Below, one piece after another: positions 42,164 to 49,741 of a stretch of DNA of 62,223 bases. Source of the stretch: Kordiimonadaceae bacterium (GTDB lineage Bacteria > Pseudomonadota > Alphaproteobacteria > Sphingomonadales > Emcibacteraceae). Within the stretch, counting starts at the first letter, position 1, and the number at the start of each line of letters is the position of its first letter. Made by a program: the position numbers and the translations under genes. Under the pieces are notes generated by a model. That model had not been told where the DNA came from. It saw only the letters and a list, made by a program, of their open reading frames with translations, and ran no database searches. The stretch spans positions 1 to 62,223 of the forward strand of contig JABJKT010000135.1 of the NCBI GenBank assembly GCA_018660225.1. Reading direction: 5' to 3'.

Positions 42164-43141
42164 TTACTTTAAATTTTCTTTAATAATCCATGCCACTTTT
42201 AATGCTTTCAATGCTTGATCACCGGAAACGATTGGTTGGACTTCTTCTTTAATAACCGAAATAAAATGGGCCAATTCAGTGGTTAGAGGCTCTGCGCGGC
42301 GCAGCAATATTTTTTCGACACGTGTATCCATTACAGAAGTACCAAGCTCTGAAAGTGGATCCTGTTCCAGCACATCCTTCCTATGATGATAAAGTTCCAA
42401 TTCCTGAGTAAAGTAATCCAGCACAAATACGCCTTTATCAGTATCAACTTCCAAAATTCTATTTCTCTTATGGGTTATTCTGCTTGCCGTTATATCCGCA
42501 ATAATTCCTGACGGGAATGTCATCATTGCTACGCATAAATCTTCGGATTGCGATGTTTTATTTCTGACCATTGCTGCAGAGACTGTATCGGGAACCTCGT
42601 CAACAATTGAAAGTATGATATCCAAATCATGGATCATAATATCATCGACAACCCCGACATCTGTAATCCGCGCGCCGCCAATACCTACTCGACTGGCTTT
42701 AATATTATTAATTTTGAAGCTGCCATTTTGTAAAATATTTTTCAGTTGTAATATCGCCGGATTAAATTGTTCAACATGACCCACTAATATTTTTACGTTA
42801 TGGGCATTTGATAAACTAATGAGTTTTTTTGCATCTTGCTCATCGGTGGCCAGCGGTTTTTCAATAAGACAATGAATGCCGTTCTTGATAAAATAGCTGG
42901 CAATTTCGTAATGTGTGGTGGAAGGCGTACACACACTAACTGCGTCAACCTCATCAATAATATTTTGTATATTTTCGAAGAATTTACACTGATATGCCTG
43001 TGAAATTTTTTCCCCGTTTTCTACATCCAAATCATAAATGCCGACCAATTCAACATCTTTCAATTGGCTATAAATACGAATATGGTTTTGTCCCATGGAA
43101 CCTGCACCAATTACTGCCACTTTTATTTTGTCGTTGTTCAT
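42164..43141 (-). CDS. Gfo/Idh/MocA oxidoreductase, WbpB/WlbA-like UDP-sugar 3-dehydrogenase
   Basis: 325 residues. NAD site GAGSMG at 12-17; EKPLA with Glu94-Lys95-Pro96; HVEQFNPA and the HDLDIIL segment (His-Asp-x2-His type catalytic region). In pathways for 2,3-diamino-2,3-dideoxy sugar acids, WbpB oxidises C3 of UDP-GlcNAcA and the aminotransferase WbpE then adds the amine. The acyltransferase (43151) and WbpE-like aminotransferase (43671) directly upstream make the three-gene set complete. The dehydrogenase at 4009 would supply UDP-GlcNAcA. The identification is by context and motifs; the exact sugar is unproven. Confidence 0.85.
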   Translation of the reverse strand: MNNDKIKVAVIGAGSMGQNHIRIYSQLKDVELVGIYDLDVENGEKISQAYQCKFFENIQNIIDEVDAVSVCTPSTTHYEIASYFIKNGIHCLIEKPLATDEQDAKKLISLSNAHNVKILVGHVEQFNPAILQLKNILQNGSFKINNIKASRVGIGGARITDVGVVDDIMIHDLDIILSIVDEVPDTVSAAMVRNKTSQSEDLCVAMMTFPSGIIADITASRITHKRNRILEVDTDKGVFVLDYFTQELELYHHRKDVLEQDPLSELGTSVMDTRVEKILLRRAEPLTTELAHFISVIKEEVQPIVSGDQALKALKVAWIIKENLK

Positions 43142-43150
43142 TGTAGTCCT

Positions 43151-43666
43151 TTATACTTCGTCAATTTTAACGTGGCGTCTGCTACCATCTTTATTGACAT
43201 AATCAATTATTCTCGCCGGCACACCCATAACCAGTGCGTAATCCGGTACATCTCTGGTAACCACAGCGCCTGCAGCAACCATACAATGCTGACCCAGCGT
43301 AACGCCGCAAATGATTGTGGCATTGGCACCAATACTTGCGCCGTCCAAAATAGTGGTTGGTGTGATGTTCCAATCTACGTTATGTGCTCTTGGTACAAGG
43401 TCATTGGTGAATGTTGCATTGGGGCCTATAAAAACATCATTCGCAATGATTAATCCATGATAAAGTGAAACACCATTTTGAATTTTGCAGCGCGCGCCAA
43501 GGGAAACTTTAAAATCTATATAGCAACATTGCCCGATATTGCAATCCTCGCCCAATACGGCATCTTCTCTAATTTTAGTCCAATTCCAGACTTTTACACC
43601 GTTGGCCAGTTTGGCATGCTCACTTACTTCTGCGGTACAATGGATATAGGGCGCATCTTTTACCAT
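43151..43666 (-). CDS. WbpD/WlbB-like UDP-3-amino sugar N-acetyltransferase (left-handed beta-helix)
   Basis: 171 residues, almost entirely hexapeptide repeats: VKVWNWTKIREDAVLGEDC, then NIGQCCYID, and the signature VFIGPNATFTNDLVPRA. The C-terminal repeats end with MVAAGAVVTRDVPDYALVMG. This matches the small WbpD/WlbB family that acetylates the 3-amino group of UDP-GlcNAc3NA, using acetyl-CoA. It lies 9 bases from the Gfo/Idh gene and 4 bases from the aminotransferase. Trimer formation is expected from the fold. One of the better-supported assignments in the cluster. Confidence 0.9.
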   Translation of the reverse strand: MVKDAPYIHCTAEVSEHAKLANGVKVWNWTKIREDAVLGEDCNIGQCCYIDFKVSLGARCKIQNGVSLYHGLIIANDVFIGPNATFTNDLVPRAHNVDWNITPTTILDGASIGANATIICGVTLGQHCMVAAGAVVTRDVPDYALVMGVPARIIDYVNKDGSRRHVKIDEV

Positions 43667-43670
43667 ATTG

Positions 43671-44807
43671 TTAACTCTTTAAAGTGGAAACAACAGCATT
43701 AATAATAATTTGTTGTTCGGCATCTTCCAGATAAGGGTGCATCGGAAGACTAAATACTCGTTCACATAAATCTTCGCACACCGGCAAGCTATCTGTGGCA
43801 GACGGATATTGAATATATCCGGGCTGTTTATTCAGTGGTATCGGGTAGTAAACAGCCGTAGGAACATTTAAATCACTTAACTTTTTTTGAATAGAAGCGC
43901 GCTCATTAGCTGAGACACAAAGCGTATACTGTGCCCAACAAGAGACATAATCTTCATGAACCAAAGGTGTTATCGCGATACCGTCAAACGCCTCATTATA
44001 TTTTCTGGCAACCTGTTCACGCGCTTTTAATTCATCTGGAAATATAGTTAATTTTTCGATTAATATAGCGGCTTGAATTGTGTCCATGCGCGCATTCAAA
44101 CCTAATCTTACGTTATGATATTTGTTCTGACCCTGACCGTGCACACGAATGGAGAGCATTTTCTCATATAGTTCGCTGTCGTTTGTAAAGGCAGCGCCGC
44201 CATCGCCATAACAACCGAGTGGCTTGGCCGGGAAAAAACTTGTCGCTGCAGCATCGCCGATGGAGCCAATTTTTTTATTTTTATAAACACCGCCAAAACC
44301 CTGACAAGCATCATCAAGAACCAACAACTCTTTTTCATTGGCCAGACCGATAATTTCATCAAAATCTGCAGGCAGACCAAAAAGGTCGACCGGCATGATA
44401 GCTTTCGGCTTCAAGCCCATACCAAGTGCCTTATCTATGGCTTGGCGCACACTGCTCACATCAATATTGTAACTCGTAGCATCAACATCGCAAAAAATAG
44501 GAGTTGCTCCGGTTAACGCAACAACTTCGGCTGTAGCAACGAAAGTAAATGCGGGAATAAGAACCGCATCACCGGGGCCAATTCCCCATGCCATTAGCGG
44601 CAGCAAAAGTGCGTCTGTCCCGCTTGAACAGGCAACCACATGTTTTACACCACAAAAGTCGGCAAGTTGTCGCTCTAGGCTCTCAATTTCTGGTCCCATC
44701 ACGAATTTACCGCTATTGATCACTGAAATTACGGCGTTATCAATTTTTTGACCTAAATGTCTCCGCTGTGCCATAAGGTCGATGAAAGGTATTTGTCTAG
44801 CTGTCAA
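43671..44807 (-). CDS. WbpE/WlbC-like UDP-sugar C3 aminotransferase (DegT family)
   Basis: 378 residues. Lys195 in SFFPAKPLGCYGDGGA is the PLP lysine; this FFPAKPLGCYGDGG form is the WbpE/WlbC signature. Asp166 in LDDACQGFGG is the pyridine partner. It converts the 3-keto UDP-GlcNAcA made by the WbpB-like enzyme to the 3-amino sugar using glutamate. The gene order, WbpE-, WbpD-, WbpB-like, with gaps of 4 and 9 bases, is a complete branch; the Wzz-like gene lies 37 bases upstream. Confidence 0.92.
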   Translation of the reverse strand: MTARQIPFIDLMAQRRHLGQKIDNAVISVINSGKFVMGPEIESLERQLADFCGVKHVVACSSGTDALLLPLMAWGIGPGDAVLIPAFTFVATAEVVALTGATPIFCDVDATSYNIDVSSVRQAIDKALGMGLKPKAIMPVDLFGLPADFDEIIGLANEKELLVLDDACQGFGGVYKNKKIGSIGDAAATSFFPAKPLGCYGDGGAAFTNDSELYEKMLSIRVHGQGQNKYHNVRLGLNARMDTIQAAILIEKLTIFPDELKAREQVARKYNEAFDGIAITPLVHEDYVSCWAQYTLCVSANERASIQKKLSDLNVPTAVYYPIPLNKQPGYIQYPSATDSLPVCEDLCERVFSLPMHPYLEDAEQQIIINAVVSTLKS

Positions 44808-44844
44808 GAATTAAATCCCTTAATTTATAGAAATCATAAATAAC

Positions 44845-45801
44845 TTACGATTTAATATTTTTTGTGCGATTTTTGATAATCGTATACCAAGGACCAAATG
44901 AGTATACAAAGACTTGATAAAAGCCAAGTAAAATGACGCCTGCTATCGCACCGAGTACTGTCATTAAGCCGCGCTTAGGTGATGATTTATAATCGGGAAC
45001 AACGGAAGGGTCTACGACTTGAAAAGCATAATCTTCTTTAACTTGAGCCAACATTTCATTCTTCTTTTCGGCCTCAAGCAGGCTAAGTAGAACGTTGCGC
45101 ATATCTGTTAGCTTTGTTTCCAGCAGTTCATTTTCAAGATGATTTAAATTTAATTTAGCCTGTGTAATATCTTTCTCGCTAACATAGCTATTTAACGAGT
45201 CGAAAAACTTGTTTGCCAGTTCTGATGCAAATACGGGGTTTGGCATCTCTACTGTAACGGTAATAATGCCAACCACAGGATCGGGGACAACGGTAAATAT
45301 ACGGTTGAAAATTACCAAAGCATCGGTCCGGACATATTTCTGCGATTTTACGTCTTCACCAATAAGGGTGTATAGCCAAGTTCTAATTCTTAGCTTTACT
45401 CTATTTGTAAATGAAAGCGCCGGCCTGATCCATTCCTGTTTTTGTTCATCCCATTTTTCATTATAAATATAATGCAACAAATCCTGTTCCAGAATAAAAT
45501 GCCATAGAAAATCCCGTGATTGCATAATTGTAATTTTTTCTGATATTCCCTGTCCGGAAAATTTATCACCTTTTATTCCAGGTATCCGGCTTAACCCTCC
45601 TAAAATATTTGAATTTTCAGATTCCAATAGTTCAGATGGGAAAGCCTTTGCCACTGCTCTATATTTAGGGGTTTCTGATATTGCCAAATACAAAGCAAAT
45701 GTTGTGCCCAATATGCCCCCTACCAAAAGCAGTCGCCATGAAGCAAACAATAATACAACTATATCATTGAGATCATTAATCTGAAGGGCTATTTTTTTCA
45801 C
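44845..45801 (-). CDS. Wzz-type chain-length determinant protein
   Basis: 318 residues, GTG start with AGAGA upstream. Two membrane helices, at about 22-42 and 278-300, flank a periplasmic domain with coiled-coil potential around 215-260. SSPKRG precedes the second helix, the proline-containing motif of polysaccharide co-polymerases. No tyrosine-kinase domain follows, so it is the short Wzz type, not a BY-kinase partner. It should set chain length together with the Wzy-like polymerase. It is the first gene of the 29 kb minus-strand run; the 554-base gap before it is the natural place for the main promoter. Confidence 0.92.
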   Translation of the reverse strand: MKKIALQINDLNDIVVLLFASWRLLLVGGILGTTFALYLAISETPKYRAVAKAFPSELLESENSNILGGLSRIPGIKGDKFSGQGISEKITIMQSRDFLWHFILEQDLLHYIYNEKWDEQKQEWIRPALSFTNRVKLRIRTWLYTLIGEDVKSQKYVRTDALVIFNRIFTVVPDPVVGIITVTVEMPNPVFASELANKFFDSLNSYVSEKDITQAKLNLNHLENELLETKLTDMRNVLLSLLEAEKKNEMLAQVKEDYAFQVVDPSVVPDYKSSPKRGLMTVLGAIAGVILLGFYQVFVYSFGPWYTIIKNRTKNIKS

Positions 45802-46355
45802 GTTAAATCTCTTTTTCTATAAGCACTCAACTTAAATAATGTTTAATGAATTTTAATATATTATTCGTAATCATTAATACTTTTAAATAGTAGCCGGGTG
45901 TAATTTAACTATTTTCTGGAGACTACCACATTGATGTCTTCAGAGTAATAAGCTATTCACAATTCTTTTTTATATCTTAAAGTTCAATTTAATCAATTTA
46001 AATTATGATAGGATACTATAAATATTTTAAACAATTTCCAGAAGATCTTACTAGTTAAAGGAAATAAGAAAAACAATAGGTGTTTGATAAGTGAGAAATT
46101 TAAAGTGATTTGATCGGTTTTTATTAATAATGCTGTTGATTGTATGTTAATTTAATATGCTGTAATTTCAATAATATTCCCAGATAATTCTTTAGGGAAT
46201 ATTCGGTTAGTATCATGATACTCTATGAGTTTTTCACATAAATCTCCGCGATATCTCTTTAACATAAGATTTTTCTTTTGAATCAACGAATTTTCAAAAA
46301 TAGACCATCCGCCTCATCACTCCCACACCACCTTTTCTGCCGGTTGTTTAAGTCC
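45802..46355. other. 554-base intergenic region between the polysaccharide and catabolic regions
   Basis: No convincing gene of either strand is seen here; the base composition is very AT-rich. It contains two neighbouring dyads at 46173-46222, described separately. It must hold the promoter for the Wzz gene (minus strand, start 45801) but no clear -35/-10 pair stands out among the many A/T runs. A weak A/T hairpin (46276-46299, arms TTTTGAA and TTCAAAA) could help end transcription of the symporter gene. Confidence 0.5.
46173..46222. repeat. Two adjacent dyads: AATATTCCC/GGGAATATT and AGTATCATGATACT
   Basis: A perfect 9-base inverted repeat, AATATTCCC (46173-46181) and GGGAATATT (46195-46203) with a 13-base spacer, is followed 5 bases later by a 14-base perfect palindrome AGTATCATGATACT (46209-46222). 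Neither is followed by a T-run, so they do not look like terminators. They look like protein-binding sites or a structured RNA, but no regulator is assigned. Confidence 0.4.
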
Positions 46356-48029
46356 TTATATCCAAAAGCTGAAGAACAGGTACATTCCCACGACCAGTCC
46401 AAGCACGACAATTGTCAGGGTGATGTCGAACCAGGTGACATCTTCGTGTAGTTTTCCGCCGTCAGCACGGATGGAGGCGTAGGTCAGGCCGTCTATCTGC
46501 TCCGCTCTAGGTGGTGGCGTCAGGAGCGACACGCCGCTGATAATGATCAGGCTGATCAGGAACAGCCAGCCAGACACATAAAGGAAGCTATAATCACCAA
46601 TATAGGCAAGCCAGGCCGGATCAGATATTTTATCGGCACCGAAGAATGTCTGAATAGTAAGTTTGGCCAGACCAATGACAAAACCGCACGCCAGCCCCCA
46701 CACGGCACCATAGCTGTTAATACGTTGCCAGAATAGGCCAAGCAGGAACACGGCCGTAATCGGCGGTGCTAGATAGCCCTGAACGCTCTGCAGATATTGA
46801 TAAAGGCCGCCGCTCGCCACCATTTTCATTACAGGGATCCACATCATGCCGAGGATGACAACGACCGCGGTCGCCATGCGGCCTACGCGGACATATTCTT
46901 TTTCGGACAGGTCCGGTTTGAGTTTTTCATAAAAATCAATAGTGAACAATGATGCGCAAGAATTAAACAGTGATGAAAGCGAACTCATCAACGCAGCAAG
47001 TAAACCACCAACCACAAGACCACGAAGCCCGGAAGGTAGCAAATTTGCCACCATAGCCGGGAATACCTGATCACCAAGAATTTCACCATTTGCATCTGTC
47101 GGAATAGCGATGATGCCTTTTTGATGAAGGGCGTAACCGATCATTCCGGGTACCAAGAATATAAGCACCGGCCAAACTTTCATGAAACCACCAAATAGCG
47201 CACCACGGCGAGCCGTTGCCATATCGCGTGCCGCCAATGTACGTTGGACGATATATTGGTCAGTACACCAATACCAAATACCAACGATCGGCGAGGCGAT
47301 CATAACGCCAAGCCACGGAAATTCAGGATCGGAAAGTGGTCGCCACAGGGCAAACTTGGCTTCTTCTGCACCAATAACCGTTTTAAGCTCAGAAAAGCCG
47401 CCAAGCTGGCTCAGGCCGAAAAATGTAATGAATATTGCCCCGCCAAGCAGGATAAAGGCTTGAATGGCGTCGGTATAAAGTACCGCCCTCATGCCGCCAA
47501 AAATAGTATATACCCCGGTCAGTATTACAGTTGAAAATGCGCCAACCCAGAAGGCATTTTCCGGTGTGCCAAAGGTGTCAGGCAGCAATACCTGAAAAAC
47601 CAGCGCCCCGGCATAAATGGTTACCGATACCTTGGTCAGTACGTAAGCCAGTAATGAAATTGCCGAAAGAATAGCCCGCGCGGTGGCGTTAAAACGCCGC
47701 TCAAGAAATTCCGGCATGGTATAAACACCGGAACGGTAATAAAAGGGCACAAACACCCAGCCGAGCATTACCATGATCCAGGCGTGGAGTTCCCAGTGGG
47801 CCATGGCCATACCGGTTGACGCCCCTGATCCGGCAAGGCCGACAATATGTTCTGAGCCGATATTAGACGCGAAAAGCGAGGCACCGATGGCGAACCAGCC
47901 AACGTTTCTGCCGGCAAGGAAATAATCCTTCGTGCTGTTTTGTTCGCGCGAAGACCACCAGACGACACCAATTAAAATGATAAAATAAATTCCAACGACA
48001 GCCCAATCAAAACCGGTAAGTCCAACCAT
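46356..48029 (-). CDS. Sodium/solute symporter, SGLT type (SSS family)
   Basis: 557 residues with about fourteen membrane helices. The segment ASNIGSEHIVGLAGSGA and the preceding YFLAGRNVGWFAIG are signature stretches of sodium/sugar cotransporters of the SSS family. The ribosome site AGGTGGAAG lies just ahead of the ATG. It should import a sugar, polyol or similar small solute with Na+, which fits a marine cell. It shares strand and direction with the Rieske oxygenase gene 49 bases upstream, so the two may be cotranscribed. Confidence 0.92.
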   Translation of the reverse strand: MVGLTGFDWAVVGIYFIILIGVVWWSSREQNSTKDYFLAGRNVGWFAIGASLFASNIGSEHIVGLAGSGASTGMAMAHWELHAWIMVMLGWVFVPFYYRSGVYTMPEFLERRFNATARAILSAISLLAYVLTKVSVTIYAGALVFQVLLPDTFGTPENAFWVGAFSTVILTGVYTIFGGMRAVLYTDAIQAFILLGGAIFITFFGLSQLGGFSELKTVIGAEEAKFALWRPLSDPEFPWLGVMIASPIVGIWYWCTDQYIVQRTLAARDMATARRGALFGGFMKVWPVLIFLVPGMIGYALHQKGIIAIPTDANGEILGDQVFPAMVANLLPSGLRGLVVGGLLAALMSSLSSLFNSCASLFTIDFYEKLKPDLSEKEYVRVGRMATAVVVILGMMWIPVMKMVASGGLYQYLQSVQGYLAPPITAVFLLGLFWQRINSYGAVWGLACGFVIGLAKLTIQTFFGADKISDPAWLAYIGDYSFLYVSGWLFLISLIIISGVSLLTPPPRAEQIDGLTYASIRADGGKLHEDVTWFDITLTIVVLGLVVGMYLFFSFWI

Positions 48030-48078
48030 GCTACTTCCACCTTTTTGATTTTACAGTACAGCCTGCGATCAAATTAGT

Positions 48079-49362
48079 CTATTGGGTTTTTGTCAGCCAG
48101 TCGGAACCTTCATCAATTGATTTATCCGTGTCCGCTAAATAAGTTGCCGAGCGGATATTGAAAATTTCCGAAGCCGATGCTTCCGGCGGCTCTATACCGG
48201 CTTCAAGGTCTTTGGCCATTTTAAGAAGACGTTTTCTAAAGGCGATGATCGCCTTATCGCTGGTGCCGAGCCGCTCACTCGTTCGGTCACAAATAAGGCC
48301 CATGCTTTCCTGCACCGCCGCGTCTTGGTTTGGGATGCCGAGAATGCCGGTGTAATTATCATCCGTTTGCACTTTTCTATCGATCAGATATTCATTACCT
48401 TTATTGGCCAGCGGTTTGTAATCATCATCTATTGGCCCCCACATGCCGGTGCGCGGGTGAAAGAAGTTTTCTTCCCACTCATTAAATTCGCGGGTCGGGT
48501 TACAGTTAAAAGACCATGTCCAGACATTTTCATCATCAATAGGCACCCAGGCATGGCCGGCGTAGCTATGGCCTACGCAATCGCGCCCCTCTTTTATCTG
48601 CGGCGGAATTAGAGTGTGGAACGGCACTAAAAATTGGGTAACGCGCCAGTAATAATCATCACCGGCATTTCTTCTCGCGCTTATCCTGTGACCATAATCG
48701 GTCTCATCAATGAAAAACACCGGGTGGCGGTCTGCGGCGGCGAAGTCAGCGCTTGATTTGTTTTTATCATTCTCAGGCTTGGGCTTTAAATCCTCAAGAT
48801 TGCGGTGGAGAAACGAAATATGACTGGAATCTATCCCGCCCTCTAGCGCCTGCGCCCAATTGCATTCTTGTAGTCTTTTGGTAACGACCAGCTGCTTTTC
48901 AGGAAGGCCTGCCCATTCAAAATTGGGTATTTCCGGTTTTAAGTCGGGCGGACCCATATAAATCCAAACCGCACCACCCTTGGCCACGGCCGGGTATGAT
49001 TTAATCTTTACCTTATGTTTGAAATCGGATTCTGCTGGCTCACTGGGCATTTCAACGCAGTTTCCGTCCACATCAAATTTCCAGCCATGATAAACACATC
49101 TAAGGCCGCATTCTTCGTTACGACCGAAAAACATTCCGGCCCGGCGGTGCGGACAGTAGGCATCAACAATACCGATATTACCGTCCGTATCCTTAAACGC
49201 CACCAGATCTTCCCCAAGAATTCGCACACGAACAGGATCACAGTCCGGCTCAGAAATTTCTTCTTCGAGCAGTGCCGGCATCCAGAAACGGCGAAGCAAT
49301 TCCCCCATCGGCGTGCCTTCACCAACCCGCGTTAGCATGTCATTATCAGATTGTCTTAACAA
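48079..49362 (-). CDS. Rieske-type aromatic-ring-hydroxylating oxygenase, alpha subunit
   Basis: 427 residues from TTG at 49362, which has AGGGA eight bases upstream; the N-terminal motif (GTPMGELLRRFWMPALL) of related oxygenases is only complete from this start. The Rieske [2Fe-2S] site is CPHRRAGM...CVYHGWKFD, with two Cys and two His, near residues 70-95. The mononuclear iron region has EGGIDSSHISFLH. It resembles phthalate- and phenoxybenzoate-type dioxygenase subunits. No ferredoxin or reductase gene is adjacent. The SSS symporter downstream may bring in its substrate. Hydroxylation or demethylation of a plant-derived aromatic is possible. Confidence 0.9.
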   Translation of the reverse strand: MLRQSDNDMLTRVGEGTPMGELLRRFWMPALLEEEISEPDCDPVRVRILGEDLVAFKDTDGNIGIVDAYCPHRRAGMFFGRNEECGLRCVYHGWKFDVDGNCVEMPSEPAESDFKHKVKIKSYPAVAKGGAVWIYMGPPDLKPEIPNFEWAGLPEKQLVVTKRLQECNWAQALEGGIDSSHISFLHRNLEDLKPKPENDKNKSSADFAAADRHPVFFIDETDYGHRISARRNAGDDYYWRVTQFLVPFHTLIPPQIKEGRDCVGHSYAGHAWVPIDDENVWTWSFNCNPTREFNEWEENFFHPRTGMWGPIDDDYKPLANKGNEYLIDRKVQTDDNYTGILGIPNQDAAVQESMGLICDRTSERLGTSDKAIIAFRKRLLKMAKDLEAGIEPPEASASEIFNIRSATYLADTDKSIDEGSDWLTKTQ

Positions 49363-49389
49363 TTTATCGGTCCCTATAATATGTGATTA

Positions 49390-49409
49390 ACTGTTATTGT
49401 TATAACAGT
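49390..49409. promoter_or_regulatory. 20-base operator-like inverted repeat before the Rieske gene
   Basis: ACTGTTAT-TGTT-ATAACAGT is a perfect dyad with 8-base arms, ending 28 bases before the TTG start of the Rieske gene. Its size and position suit a GntR- or TetR-type repressor dimer. No such regulator gene lies close by in this window, so the partner is unknown. Confidence 0.5.
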
Positions 49410-49453
49410 AAGTCGGGCTGTTGTATAGGGTGTTTTTTATGGTCAGTTACTTC

Positions 49454-49561
49454 TTAATCATCCGCCATAAACATCGATCTGATTTTTTCTTCCGTTAAGC
49501 CCGCCTGGCGAAGTTTACGGACATTGTTGGGGGCGTACTTCATTTGAAAAGGCATCGCCAT
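49454..49561 (-). pseudogene. Short ORF, possible 3' remnant of an enzyme gene
   Basis: A 35-codon frame starts with ATG at 49561 and stops with TAA at 49454-49456. The frame stays open upstream of the ATG for about 18 codons to a stop. Its product has a patterned charged helix (NNVRKLRQAGLTEEKIRSMF) like the last helix of amidohydrolase or phosphotriesterase-type enzymes, which suggests decay of a longer gene. No ribosome site is obvious. It could also be a real small protein. Confidence 0.25.
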
Positions 49562-49741
49562 TTCCAAATATTGCCAGTCCAATAAAATTTTGCATCGAAA
49601 CCCTGCTATCAATATCTAAAGCAGTTTCGTTAACGGTTGGCTGAGTAAATTAATCAACCGCCATCATCCCCTATTTTTTTGCTAAAGCATCTTACCATAG
49701 ATCGCGCAAATTGCTATTATTCTATCTTATTCGTAGCTCTA

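Larger units (their letters stand above)
49363..49741. other. Intergenic region with operator-like dyad and a 3'-end-like ORF remnant
   Basis: 379 bases between the Rieske and MacB-like permease genes, both on the minus strand. Besides the dyad at 49390-49409 it holds a short minus-strand open frame (49454-49561, listed separately) and a further inverted repeat CGGTTG/CAACCG at 49634-49660 with a 15-base spacer. No other gene is supported. Confidence 0.5.
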
